Origin: Chitinophagaceae bacterium
Lineage (GTDB): Bacteria; Bacteroidota; Bacteroidia; Chitinophagales; Chitinophagaceae
NCBI GenBank assembly: GCA_947452965.1
Contig: CANGEW010000002.1
Location: forward strand, 1-64,000
Direction: 5' to 3'
Length of the DNA: 64,000 nucleotides
Below the pieces are notes generated by a model, which saw only the letters and a list, made by a program, of their open reading frames with translations, ran no database searches and had not been told where the DNA came from. Position 1 is the first letter of the stretch. Every line of letters begins with the position of its first letter. A program made the position numbers and the translations under genes. Of the stretch, positions 55,604 to 64,000 are shown one piece after another.

Positions 55604-57703
55604 ATGGATTTTTATGCTATACCTATTTGGAAACAAGCACCATTTTTTCGATTAGTTCTTGCATTAATATTGGGTATTTTACTTCAATATTATTTTCCAT
55701 TATCATTACTGTCTATATTTTTTTTATCTCTTTTCTTTTTATTTTTCTATATTTTATTTGCCAGGTTTTCTTTATCGATACAGTATCGGTTTAGATTTTT
55801 GCGTTCTATTTTTTTGTTCTCGTTGGTAGGTTTGATGGGTATGTTTTTGATATGGAATGCCGATTTGCGTCATCATAAAGATTGGTATGGGAATGAATAT
55901 CAGCCATCAAATCTTCTGTTAGCAAGAATTGATGAGCCCTTAACAGAAAAAGAACACACTTTCAAAACCAAAATAGCCGTTTTTGCTGTTTGTCGTCAAC
56001 AAAAATGTGTTAGCGTAAAAGGAAGTATCATCGGTTACTTCCAAAAAGATTCTACAACAAAATTGCTTCAATATGGAGATGTTTTATTGATAAAAACAAA
56101 ACCTCAAAAGCTACTTTCCAAAAATAATCCTGGTTCATTTGATTATCAATCGTATTTATTTTTTCAGCAAGTATATCAGCAATTTTATTTAACCAATAAG
56201 GATTATGTAAAAATTAATGTCAATAAAAAGAATCCTTTGTGGGATATTATTTATGATATACAAACATGGATACAACAATCATTAAAAAAGTATCTAGGTG
56301 TTGATGCAAAAGCGCTTGGTATTGCAGAAGCATTATTAATTGGATATAAAAATGATTTAGATCCACAGCTTTTAAGCGCCTATACAAATTCGGGGGTTGT
56401 TCATATTATTGCGATCTCTGGCTTGCATCTCAGTTTGATTTATTTTCTATTAGGTTGGCTCCTTGGTCAAATTCCTCATCTTTCAGAAAACAAGATTATT
56501 AAAGGCATCTTATTAATTATTGGTTTGTGGTTTTTTTCGCTTCTATGTGGCGCTTCTGCTTCTGTGCTAAGAAGTGCTGTGATGTTCACTTGTCTAATTG
56601 TTGGGCAATCTCTTCAACGTCAAACATCTATCTATAATTCTTTAGCCAGCGCTGCTTTTTTACTTCTTTGTTTTAACCCTTATTATTTATGGGATATCGG
56701 CTTTCAGTTAAGCTATATTGCCATTATTGGAATAGTCGTTTTACAAAAACCACTTCAAAAATTAATTCCTATTCAAAATTTTTTTGTCAGAAAAATATGG
56801 GAAATGACTTCTATTACTATATCTGCACAAGTTTTTACTTTTCCGATATGCATTTATTATTTTCATCAATTTCCCAATTTGTTCTTACTCACTAATTTGA
56901 TTGCTATACCTCTTTCTAGTATTATCTTATTAATAGAAATTGTATTGTTAGTGGTATCACCCATTCAAAATATTGCTTTTGTTGTGGGTTATATGGTTAA
57001 TAAACTAATTGTAATGATGAATGGCTGTATGATTTTTTTTCAACAGCTACCATTTGCAATCACTGATCATATATACGCAAATATTCTTACCACTCTTTTT
57101 CTATATGGAATGATAATCAGTTTACTTAGTTTTTTTGCAAGAAAAAATAAAATCGCAATTACTGTTTTCTTGCTACTATTTACACAGTTTATTACTTTTT
57201 TTGCTTACAATTCTATACAAATTTTATTTCAAAAAAAGCTGATTGTATATAATACGCATTATTATACAGCAGTAGACGTGGTAAGTCAGGCTAAAAATAT
57301 TTTTATAACAGATACACTGATTACAAAAGAAAATAATCATATACAAAATGACATTGAATCCACAAGAAATCTATTTCAAATTCAATCACCTCCCTTTCAG
57401 GTTAAGAAATTATTAAGTTATCCTAGTAGCTATCAATGTCAACATAAAACTATATTATTCATAAATGATAGTAAAAACATGAAAGAGTTTGCTGACTCCG
57501 TTAATATAGATTTCTTAATCGTTTGTCATGATACTAGTTCTTTTCCTGTTGAATGGGCATATTCAGTAAAACCAAAGCAAATTGTTTTGGATGCTACTAA
57601 CAGTTTGTGGAAAATTGCACAATGGAAAAAACAATGCGCTGTATTACATTTGCCATGCTTTTCAATAAAAGATCAGGGTGCATTTGTATATCGTTTCCAA
57701 TAA
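55604..57703 (+). CDS. ComEC/Rec2-family competence membrane protein
   Basis: This 699-residue polytopic membrane protein matches the DNA-uptake channel ComEC. There is a DUF4131-like N-terminal soluble domain with several hydrophobic helices in front, then the Competence domain at about residues 230-510 (TNSGVVHIIAISGLHLSLIYFLL; GASASVLRSAVMF; YLWDIGFQLSYIAIIG). The C-terminal part lacks the HxHxDH motif of the metallo-beta-lactamase nuclease domain. It is only weakly similar to that fold (KQIVLDATNSLWKIAQWKKQ). It follows carB after 40 bases and precedes purH. Competence in this organism is inferred only from the family. Confidence 0.88.
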   Translation: MDFYAIPIWKQAPFFRLVLALILGILLQYYFPLSLLSIFFLSLFFLFFYILFARFSLSIQYRFRFLRSIFLFSLVGLMGMFLIWNADLRHHKDWYGNEYQPSNLLLARIDEPLTEKEHTFKTKIAVFAVCRQQKCVSVKGSIIGYFQKDSTTKLLQYGDVLLIKTKPQKLLSKNNPGSFDYQSYLFFQQVYQQFYLTNKDYVKINVNKKNPLWDIIYDIQTWIQQSLKKYLGVDAKALGIAEALLIGYKNDLDPQLLSAYTNSGVVHIIAISGLHLSLIYFLLGWLLGQIPHLSENKIIKGILLIIGLWFFSLLCGASASVLRSAVMFTCLIVGQSLQRQTSIYNSLASAAFLLLCFNPYYLWDIGFQLSYIAIIGIVVLQKPLQKLIPIQNFFVRKIWEMTSITISAQVFTFPICIYYFHQFPNLFLLTNLIAIPLSSIILLIEIVLLVVSPIQNIAFVVGYMVNKLIVMMNGCMIFFQQLPFAITDHIYANILTTLFLYGMIISLLSFFARKNKIAITVFLLLFTQFITFFAYNSIQILFQKKLIVYNTHYYTAVDVVSQAKNIFITDTLITKENNHIQNDIESTRNLFQIQSPPFQVKKLLSYPSSYQCQHKTILFINDSKNMKEFADSVNIDFLIVCHDTSSFPVEWAYSVKPKQIVLDATNSLWKIAQWKKQCAVLHLPCFSIKDQGAFVYRFQ

Positions 57704-57750
57704 ATATATATGTCACTTGAAAATAGCAATCATTTTAAATAATTGGCTTC

Positions 57751-59268
57751 ATGAAAAAAATTTCCACAGCATTAATTTCAGTTTTTTATAAAGATGGATT
57801 AGCACCGATTGTTCAATTATTGCATCAACAAGGCGTATCTATTTATAGTACCGGAGGAACCCGTTCATTTATAGAAGATTTACAAATACCATGCATTCCA
57901 GTAGAATCTTTAACAAGCTTCCCTTCTATATTAGGAGGGAGGGTAAAAACATTACATCCGCTTGTGTTTGGAGGTATTTTAGGAAAAAGAAATGACGAAA
58001 TTCATCAAAAAGAGATGCAGCAATATAATATTCCAGCTTTTGATTTGGTGATGGTTGATTTGTATCCATTTGAGGAAACTGTAAAAAATTATCAAGAACA
58101 AAATCTTCAAGACGAGTCTGTGATTATTGAAAAGATTGATATTGGAGGTCCTTCCATGATAAGAGCAGCCGCTAAGAATCATGAAGATGTTGTGGTGATA
58201 GCGGCAAAAAGAGAGTATGCATTTTTGTTTGATATTTTGCAACAACAAGAAGGGAAAACAAGTTTGGAACAAAGACGTTTTTTAGCAATCAAAGCATTTG
58301 ATGTTTGTACATCTTATGATACAGCCATATCAAATTATTTTAATCAAACAGAGCTTAGCACTGCATTCAATCAAAACAAATCAGTTTTGAGATATGGAGA
58401 AAACCCCCATCAAACTGCAAGTTTTTATGGAAACTTGGATTTAATATTCACACAATTGCATGGAAAAGAACTGTCTTATAACAATTTAGTAGATGTAGAA
58501 GCGGCTATTCAGTTGATTCATGAATTTGATTCATTAACATTTGCTATCATTAAACATACCAACGTTTGTGGTATTGCGCAGTCAGATTCAATGATAACTT
58601 GTTGGGAAAAAGCGCTACAAGGTGATCCAGAAAGTGCATTTGGTGGAGTGTTGGTTTGCAACGGGAAAATAGACATGGATACTGCAAAAGGAATCAATGA
58701 TTTATTTTTTGAAATTTTAATTGCTCAAGATTTTGATCCTGAAGCTTTCGCTTTATTACAATCTAAAAAGAACCGTATTTTATTGCAATTAAAACCATCA
58801 GCTTTACCTATACATCAGTTCAAATCAATGCTAAATGGTGTGTTGGTTCAACAACAAGATGCGGGAAATTATCAAGAATGGAATGAAGTAGGAGGAAAGA
58901 TGGCTACAGAAAATCAACAAATCGATTTAAAATTTGCCAACCTTATTTGCAAGCATTTAAAAAGCAATGCCATCGCTTTAGTACAAAACAGACAACTTAT
59001 CGGAAAAGGTTGTGGACAAACGAGTAGAATTGACGCACTCAAACATGCAATAGAAAAAGCACATCAATTCAATTTTGATTTACAAGGAGCGGTTTTAGCA
59101 AGTGATGCATTTTTCCCATTCGATGATTGTGTAAAATTGGCACATAAGTCAGGAGTGACAGCCTTCATTCAGCCCGGTGGATCTATAAGAGATGCAGATT
59201 CTATGAATTATTGTAAAGATCAAAATCTAGTGATGGTCATTACTGGAAAAAGACATTTTAAGCATTAA
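57751..59268 (+). CDS. purH: Bifunctional AICAR transformylase/IMP cyclohydrolase
   Basis: PurH carries out the last two steps to IMP in purine synthesis. The 505-residue protein has an N-terminal MGS-like cyclohydrolase domain (STGGTRSFIEDLQI; SFPSILGGRVKTLHP; VDLYPFEETV). The C-terminal transformylase domain has LRYGENPHQTASFYG, AIIKHTNVCGIA and DAFFPFDDCV. This is close to the 529 residues of E. coli PurH. It is cytoplasmic. It starts 47 bases after comEC and ends 3 bases before the convergent deacetylase-like gene. Confidence 0.97.
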   Translation: MKKISTALISVFYKDGLAPIVQLLHQQGVSIYSTGGTRSFIEDLQIPCIPVESLTSFPSILGGRVKTLHPLVFGGILGKRNDEIHQKEMQQYNIPAFDLVMVDLYPFEETVKNYQEQNLQDESVIIEKIDIGGPSMIRAAAKNHEDVVVIAAKREYAFLFDILQQQEGKTSLEQRRFLAIKAFDVCTSYDTAISNYFNQTELSTAFNQNKSVLRYGENPHQTASFYGNLDLIFTQLHGKELSYNNLVDVEAAIQLIHEFDSLTFAIIKHTNVCGIAQSDSMITCWEKALQGDPESAFGGVLVCNGKIDMDTAKGINDLFFEILIAQDFDPEAFALLQSKKNRILLQLKPSALPIHQFKSMLNGVLVQQQDAGNYQEWNEVGGKMATENQQIDLKFANLICKHLKSNAIALVQNRQLIGKGCGQTSRIDALKHAIEKAHQFNFDLQGAVLASDAFFPFDDCVKLAHKSGVTAFIQPGGSIRDADSMNYCKDQNLVMVITGKRHFKH

Positions 59269-59271
59269 TAT

Positions 59272-60555
59272 CTAAGCAATTTCTTTTAAAAACTTTAGAT
59301 ATAATTCTCTCCAGCCTATAAACTCTTGACTGGTCCCCAAGAAATTATTATGGAAAATTGGAATAAATAATCCATTATTTTCTTTGCAAAGATTCACATA
59401 GTGAGTGAGTTCTTCAAAAGCTTGTTGGGTATTTAGTTGCTGCTCATAATGACAATTCGCATCCATAAAACAGAATGGGTATAATCGTAAAGATGTTGTC
59501 TTCTCATTTTTTAAATCGTACCAAAAAAAACTAGAGGCGGCAGAAGCTCTAAATCCATTGATGCTTCCATACCCCATACTGAAGTCGTTTTGAATACCTA
59601 TGTCAATTAATTGTTGAAAGGTATTGGGAAGATCAAATTTGATGTAATGTTGTCTAGAATGAATAACCTGTTTCTCAAGTGTTTGCTCCAGAATATTTTT
59701 TTCTTCGCGCAATGATTTTTCATTGTTATAACTATTCCATGAGGGATGAATGCCAATTGGGTTGAGCCTACTTTCTTTTTTTATTAATTGTTTCATCGCT
59801 TTTGTAAGTGGAGAAACGTTTTTATCATATTTTGATCTTGCAATGGCAACTAGGTAAAAAAATATTTTTTCAGATTTTGTTTTTTCTGGTTGTGAATGAA
59901 TCCATTCAAAACTATCAAAGGGATCTTTTTGAATACGAGCTAATACTTGTAAGCGTTCCCAACTGGGTTTTTTAAAAAATCCTCCAAGATTTCTTATGAA
60001 TCCTTTATGTTGAAACGACCAGGCCATATCAACATCATACGTAATAATTGTTTTATAGTTAGGCTCGTGAAATGGAATGGTAGCATCCATTTTTTTTAAA
60101 TAGTTAGCGAAATCTTTTAGCCAAATATTTACAAGAGGAATATGAAGAAAATTATGTTTAAATGCAACAGAATTCTCATGAGCATATCTTCCATAAACAT
60201 CTTTGGTATGGGGTAAATATTCTTCGTATCTACTTAATAAAAAAAAGGCGGCTGCAAAAATATCAAATGCAAAATCCGAATCTCTTGTTTGAAAGAATGC
60301 GAGGTATGAATTTCCTTCAAAGCAGTCAATAGTTAGCTCTTTTATGCTTTCTTCAAAAAGTAAACTATGTGGTTTTATTTTACAATTCGGTTGTGTAAAT
60401 GTTTTGTTGCTGTAGTTTATTATCAATCTATTTGATGAATGACAATCCTCTATTTTTTGGGTGATAGTAAAATCGACGCCAAACTGCTCTTTCAGAATGA
60501 AATGACAGATGTATTGTAAACGCTCAGTAATTTTTTCTGTATATACTAATAGCAT
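59272..60555 (-). CDS. Polysaccharide deacetylase family protein
   Basis: This 427-residue protein has a Bacteroidetes-type N-terminal domain (about residues 1-160; FDIFAAAFFLLSRYEEYL) followed by a NodB-like polysaccharide deacetylase fold. The metal and catalytic aspartates fall at D174 and D176 in IITYDVDMAW, and GIHPSWNS (His270) and HSRQHYIKF (H299, H303) supply histidines. Members remove acetyl groups from N-acetylglucosamine-containing polymers. No signal peptide is obvious, so the enzyme may act in the cytoplasm or need other export. It is 48 bases after the LutB-like gene on the same strand. Confidence 0.87.
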   Translation of the reverse strand: MLLVYTEKITERLQYICHFILKEQFGVDFTITQKIEDCHSSNRLIINYSNKTFTQPNCKIKPHSLLFEESIKELTIDCFEGNSYLAFFQTRDSDFAFDIFAAAFFLLSRYEEYLPHTKDVYGRYAHENSVAFKHNFLHIPLVNIWLKDFANYLKKMDATIPFHEPNYKTIITYDVDMAWSFQHKGFIRNLGGFFKKPSWERLQVLARIQKDPFDSFEWIHSQPEKTKSEKIFFYLVAIARSKYDKNVSPLTKAMKQLIKKESRLNPIGIHPSWNSYNNEKSLREEKNILEQTLEKQVIHSRQHYIKFDLPNTFQQLIDIGIQNDFSMGYGSINGFRASAASSFFWYDLKNEKTTSLRLYPFCFMDANCHYEQQLNTQQAFEELTHYVNLCKENNGLFIPIFHNNFLGTSQEFIGWRELYLKFLKEIA

Positions 60556-60603
60556 GATGATAGGATAGCGATAATCATTTTATTTTAATTGAAAAGTTGA
60601 TTA

Positions 60604-61974
60604 TTATTTCAAACGTTCTTTCCAAAGCTGATTAAAAGTTTTATTACTGAATTCTAATGGAGCTCTATTGTTGCCCCAAGTGGGTATTAGCTTATTGATT
60701 ACTTTACTTTTTATTTTTCCATTACTCATATTCATCAATCTTCGATGCATATTTGCCAATTTCCAAATTTTCCAGGCGGCTTTTTCACTCAAATCATAAG
60801 CGCCTTCCTCAACAGCTTCTTGTCGGTTTTCTAAAAGTAATTCATGTAAATTAATTTTTACGGCACACACTTCAGTGCAGTTTCCACAAAGTGAAGAGGC
60901 ATAACTTAAATGTTTATACTCTTCTAAACCTTTTAAGTGAGGTGTAATTACACTTCCGATGGGGCCGCTATAGGTAGCACCATATGCATGGCCTCCAATA
61001 TTTTTATAAATAGGACAAGCATTTAAACAAGCACCACATCTGATGCAATACAAACTTTCTCTTTGCTTTGGGTTTGCTAGAATATTTGTACGCCCATTAT
61101 CTAAAAGAATTACATACATATCTGTAGGGCCATCTGTTTCATTAGGTTGTTTAGGCCCTGTCACAATAGTATTATAAACAGTTACTTGCTGCCCAGTACC
61201 AAACGTACTCAACAGTGGCCAAAATAATCCAAGATGTTCAATGGAAGGGATAACTTTTTCAATTCCAACAATTACAATATGTGTTTTGGGAAAACTGCAA
61301 CTGAGTCTTGCATTGCCTTCATTTTCTGTTATAGCAATTCCTCCGATATCGCTAATAATAAAATTAGCTCCTGTAACACCAATTTCTGCTTCAACATATT
61401 TTTCTCTCAAAATATTTCTTGCAACTAATGTTAATTCTTCAGGACTTAAATTTGGTTTCGTTCCTAATTTGTTTGCAAAAAGTGCTGCTACATCTTCTTT
61501 GCTTTTATGCATGGCTGGCGTAACGATGTGATAGGGCGCTTCTCCGTCTAGTTGTTGAATATATTCACCTAAATCTGTCTCAATGCTTTGAATGGAATTG
61601 TTTTCTAATGATGTATTTAAATGAATTTCTTCAGTCACCATGCTTTTGCTCTTTACGAGCGTTTTGCATTTTTTTTCTTTACAAATGGCAATAATTTCTT
61701 TAATAGCTTGTTCGCTATTTTCTGCCCAGATAACTTTACCTCCACGTTTAGAGAATTGCAATTCAAATTCTTCTAGCTGTTGGTCTAGTGTTTCTATTGC
61801 TTTCCACTTAATGTTTTTGGCTTGTCTGCGGGCTAGTTCAATATCTTCAAATTGTTTTTTACCATTTACAACTGCATCATTGTATTTTCCAATGTTGAAA
61901 TTGATTTTTCTGCGATGTTCAACATCTGCACTTTTTTGAGCACTTTTTTCAATAAAAGAATTTATAATACTCAT
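60604..61974 (-). CDS. LutB-like LUD iron-sulfur protein
   Basis: This 456-residue protein has a LUD domain (about residues 60-290) joined to a ferredoxin-like module. The first cluster motif is CIRCGACLNACP (C310, C313, C316, C320) and the second is CGNCTEVC (C363, C366, C370), followed by a DUF3390-like tail. This is the architecture of LutB/YkgF, the Fe-S subunit of the L-lactate oxidising LutABC complex. No LutA gene is seen nearby, and the LutC-like gene is about 18 kb upstream in the ftsH operon. It lies 5 bases after a SIMPL-protein gene. Lactate use is likely but needs LutA. Confidence 0.92.
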   Translation of the reverse strand: MSIINSFIEKSAQKSADVEHRRKINFNIGKYNDAVVNGKKQFEDIELARRQAKNIKWKAIETLDQQLEEFELQFSKRGGKVIWAENSEQAIKEIIAICKEKKCKTLVKSKSMVTEEIHLNTSLENNSIQSIETDLGEYIQQLDGEAPYHIVTPAMHKSKEDVAALFANKLGTKPNLSPEELTLVARNILREKYVEAEIGVTGANFIISDIGGIAITENEGNARLSCSFPKTHIVIVGIEKVIPSIEHLGLFWPLLSTFGTGQQVTVYNTIVTGPKQPNETDGPTDMYVILLDNGRTNILANPKQRESLYCIRCGACLNACPIYKNIGGHAYGATYSGPIGSVITPHLKGLEEYKHLSYASSLCGNCTEVCAVKINLHELLLENRQEAVEEGAYDLSEKAAWKIWKLANMHRRLMNMSNGKIKSKVINKLIPTWGNNRAPLEFSNKTFNQLWKERLK

Positions 61975-61979
61975 TTTTA

Positions 61980-62675
61980 TTATTTTAGAATAAACTTAAC
62001 GGCAACACTCGCTTCAATTTTTATTTTTTCAAACTCAATATTGGGCTCGTTATTTTCTTCATTGTTATCAGCAACCGCACCCACTGACATTGACCTAAAA
62101 ACCGGATAATAAATAGATGGCTCATTGTCGGTTATTAGTATGGCATTACCAATCGTTTGATGCAGTGGTGTAGCTAAAGCAATTGCTTTTGATTGTGCTT
62201 TTTTTATGGCATTCATTCTGCATATATTTTTCAAACTCTCAATATCTGACCTTTGAACTTTATAGATAGAAGCATTAGAAAGCCCTATTTTTTCTAGTGA
62301 AATAAACACTTTGTTTACCCAATCTGCACTACTTACTTTCAGTATGTATTCTTTTGTTTTTAAAATTTCCTTTTCTTTAAATCGATGAAACTTATAGTTG
62401 CTCGACATGTCGCTATTGGTAAGATTTTTTTCAATATTTATGGACAGCTGCTTAAAAGCTCCAATCATTTTTTTCTCTTGATCTTCCACAGAAATCTTAT
62501 CCTTGCTATCTTTTTCGGAAAGTATGATTTTGATAAAAATTTCATCAGGGGTTACTAACGTATCACTACTGCCATTCACTTCTACATATGGCTGATCAAT
62601 GAAGCTTTTTGTTTGGGCCAATAGGTTTTTTTGCAATGAGGTAAAAACTAGCAAAAAGAAAAAATATCTATACAT
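61980..62675 (-). CDS. Secreted SIMPL-domain (DUF541/YggE-like) protein
   Basis: This 231-residue exported protein has a signal peptide from Met at 62675 (MYRYFFFLLVFTSLQKNLLAQ); the longer frame from 62726 is unlikely. The mature domain is of the SIMPL/YggE family: YVEVNGSSDTLVTPDEIFIKI, ADWVNKVFISLEKIGLSNASI and MNAIKKAQSKAIALATPL. SIMPL proteins form ring-like assemblies in the periplasm and have been linked to stress, but their biochemical role is uncertain. It is separated from the repeat protein upstream by a strong terminator and is followed closely by the LutB-like gene. Confidence 0.9.
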   Translation of the reverse strand: MYRYFFFLLVFTSLQKNLLAQTKSFIDQPYVEVNGSSDTLVTPDEIFIKIILSEKDSKDKISVEDQEKKMIGAFKQLSINIEKNLTNSDMSSNYKFHRFKEKEILKTKEYILKVSSADWVNKVFISLEKIGLSNASIYKVQRSDIESLKNICRMNAIKKAQSKAIALATPLHQTIGNAILITDNEPSIYYPVFRSMSVGAVADNNEENNEPNIEFEKIKIEASVAVKFILK

Positions 62676-62726
62676 GTGTTTTGAATTATTGTATAAATTT
62701 ATTTCCTTTTGGTGGAAATTCCACAT

Positions 62727-62759
62727 AAAAAAAGGCTGTCATTCATGACAGCCTTTTTT
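62727..62759 (-). terminator. Terminator after the repeat-protein gene
   Basis: A GC-containing 9-bp stem (GGCTGTCAT at 62734-62742 with ATGACAGCC at 62745-62753), with A and T runs on both sides, lies directly after the stop of the repeat-protein gene. It reads as a strong hairpin on the minus strand. Confidence 0.87.
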
Positions 62760-62760
62760 G

Positions 62761-64000
62761 TTAAGGTTTTTTTACTTCAAACCCCTTTATTAGTTTTTTG
62801 ACTATTTTAATACTACCATCAGCAGATTGTATGCTAATGAAATAAAAACTATTAGAACAGTTTTCTAAATTGACATTTGTTTCGAGAGAAGTGATTTTTT
62901 GTTTTAGTATGATTCTACCCATTAAATCAAATACACACATCTGAATATTCTTACTTACAAAATCTGTGCTTTCAGAATATCCTAATGAACTTAAATTAAC
63001 TTTAAACTGCCCATTAGGTGTGGGATTGGGATAAACAATATTTGGAGCAATCACTTTCAAATTTAGTGTTGCAGAGCTATCACATCCATGAATATTTGTT
63101 AAATGTGCGGTTTGTGTACCTGCCGAATAAAAAATTAATCCATTCCAACGATACGGAAGTTGGCTATTGAGAATACTGAAGGTTGTATCGCTTGAATTGT
63201 CATTGATTAATAATGTAAGTGTTGCAGCGGAATCACAACCATTTATATTTGTTAAATGTGCAGTTTGTGTGCCAGCATTATTAAATGTTAGTCCATTCCA
63301 AATAATCGGTAGTTGTACTCTGCATATAGCTAATTGGGAGTTACTAGCGTTATCATTTAATAACACTTGTAAGGTCGCAGCGGAGTCACAACCAACAGCA
63401 TTGGTAAGGTGAGCGGTTTGTGTGCCAGCATTATTAAATGTTAGTCCATTCCATGAATATGGCAATTGTGATGCGCATATACTAATCATTTGAGTGCTGG
63501 AGCTATTTACTTTTACAGTTAGGGTTAAAGTGGCAGCGGAGTCGCAATGTGCTTCGTTTGATAAATGAGCTGTTTGAGTTCCGGCACTTGTAAAGATTAA
63601 CCCATTCCAATTATATGGCAATTCACTCGGACAAACACTTATAGTTTGAGTACTAGATGTGTTAACTTTTACTGTTAGATTTAATGTTGCCGCACTATCA
63701 CAACCTGCAGCGTTTGTTAAATGAGCTGTTTGAGTTCCGGCACTGTTAAAGATTAGCCCATTCCATCGATATGGCAATTCACTCGGACAAACACTTATTA
63801 TTTGTGTACTTGATGAGTTAGATTTTACTGTTAGATTCAATGTTGCCGCACTATCACATCCTGCAGCGTTTGTTAAATGAGCTGTCTGTGTTCCGGCACC
63901 TGTAAAGATCAACCCATTCCAAGTATAAGGTAACTCGCTTGGACAAACACTTATAATAGTGTTACTAGAGCTATTTTGCTTTATGTTTAAATTTAAAGTA
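62761..64000 (-). CDS. Large repeat-built secreted protein with T9SS sorting domain (C-terminal part)
   Basis: Only the C-terminal part is present; the frame is open to base 64000 and continues upstream of the window, so the Met-like TTG at 63912 is not the start. The protein consists of tandem units of 51-52 residues with two conserved cysteines each. The consensus includes SVCPSELPYRWNGLIF and AGTQTAHLTNAAGCDSAATL; six AGTQTAHL-containing units and most of a seventh are visible. A C-terminal T9SS type A domain follows (about the last 95 residues, YPNPTPNGQFKVNLSSLG to KLIKGF), which directs secretion and surface attachment. This build is usual for gliding-associated or adhesive surface proteins. 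Role unknown. Confidence 0.88.
   Translation of the reverse strand, partial: TLNLNIKQNSSSNTIISVCPSELPYTWNGLIFTGAGTQTAHLTNAAGCDSAATLNLTVKSNSSSTQIISVCPSELPYRWNGLIFNSAGTQTAHLTNAAGCDSAATLNLTVKVNTSSTQTISVCPSELPYNWNGLIFTSAGTQTAHLSNEAHCDSAATLTLTVKVNSSSTQMISICASQLPYSWNGLTFNNAGTQTAHLTNAVGCDSAATLQVLLNDNASNSQLAICRVQLPIIWNGLTFNNAGTQTAHLTNINGCDSAATLTLLINDNSSDTTFSILNSQLPYRWNGLIFYSAGTQTAHLTNIHGCDSSATLNLKVIAPNIVYPNPTPNGQFKVNLSSLGYSESTDFVSKNIQMCVFDLMGRIILKQKITSLETNVNLENCSNSFYFISIQSADGSIKIVKKLIKGFEVKKP
63045..64000 (-). repeat. Tandem coding repeats of about 153-156 bp
   Basis: Six complete or nearly complete copies with period 153, 153, 156, 156 and 156 bp are seen by spacing of the codons for GCDS (near 63081, 63234, 63387, 63543, 63699 and 63855). 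The array continues past base 64000. The two outermost copies in the window are very similar at DNA level. All are in frame within the T9SS protein gene. The array is prone to expansion and contraction and to assembly collapse. Confidence 0.9.

Noticed and set aside
63045-64000. Regular repeats suggesting a CRISPR array
   Set aside because: The units are 153-156 bp, all in one reading frame and translate to conserved two-cysteine modules followed by a T9SS domain; there are no spacers and no cas genes.
1-64000. Search for a defence island, secondary-metabolite cluster, prophage or transposon
   Set aside because: No integrase, transposase, terminase, restriction, toxin-antitoxin, reverse transcriptase or modular synthase signature was seen; the genes are mainly core functions.

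Overview
The window is an AT-rich stretch of chromosome from a member of the Bacteroidota, most likely a Chitinophagaceae-type organism. The supporting signs are two SusC/SusD pairs, a protein with a type IX secretion (T9SS) C-terminal domain, a serine S46 dipeptidyl peptidase, DUF1015 beside serC, an rsfS-ftsH-LUD gene string, and promoter boxes of the Bacteroidetes form TAnnTTTG. The family-level placement is inference from gene content; no rRNA or other phylogenetic marker was tested. Coding density is high, no gap exceeds 300 bases, and I see no tRNA, rRNA, CRISPR array, insertion sequence, prophage or recognisable defence island.

Layout. 1-3.4 kb (+): the 3' end of a UvrD/PcrA-type helicase, an Nfu iron-sulfur carrier, then a pnuC-nadR pair for nicotinamide riboside uptake and phosphorylation. 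3.4-6.2 kb (-): GH3-type acyl-adenylating enzyme, LysE-family exporter and monofunctional transglycosylase. 6.4-12.4 kb (+): S46 dipeptidyl peptidase, deoxyhypusine-synthase-like protein, and a histidine kinase/response regulator pair. 12.4-20.9 kb (-): a run of seven genes read as prfA, rpiB, M28 peptidase, serC, DUF1015, TPR protein and acyl-CoA ligase. 21.0-25.3 kb: an amidohydrolase (+) converging with recO (-), then an RND/MMPL transporter (+).

25.4-35.9 kb (+) is the main accessory-looking region. It holds two consecutive SusCD outer-membrane uptake systems, the first with an extra surface lipoprotein, separated by a strong palindromic terminator. No glycan-degrading enzyme or dedicated regulator sits with them. 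36.1-39.5 kb (-): birA, gatB and a TlpA-like thiol-disulfide lipoprotein. 39.6-45.5 kb (+): a tight string of rsfS, ftsH, a LUD (LutC-like) gene, an LpxH-like phosphatase, an unknown secreted protein and an MscS channel. 45.5-47.6 kb (-): an M23 peptidase, a MerR-like regulator and a thioredoxin-fold protein with only one active-site cysteine.

47.8-59.3 kb: alaS (+), bcp and a second M23 peptidase (-), then carB, comEC and purH (+). 59.3-64 kb (-): a secreted SIMPL protein, a LutB-like iron-sulfur protein and a polysaccharide-deacetylase-like protein. Upstream of these is the C-terminal part of a large repeat-built secreted protein that runs off the window end.

Most of the window is housekeeping: translation, nucleotide synthesis, envelope maintenance and cofactor uptake. 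I found no convincing new multi-gene system. The best leads are the GH3-LysE cluster, the DUF1015 protein with a DGHHR motif next to serC, the deoxyhypusine-synthase-like enzyme, the enzyme-less tandem SusCD loci and the repeat protein.
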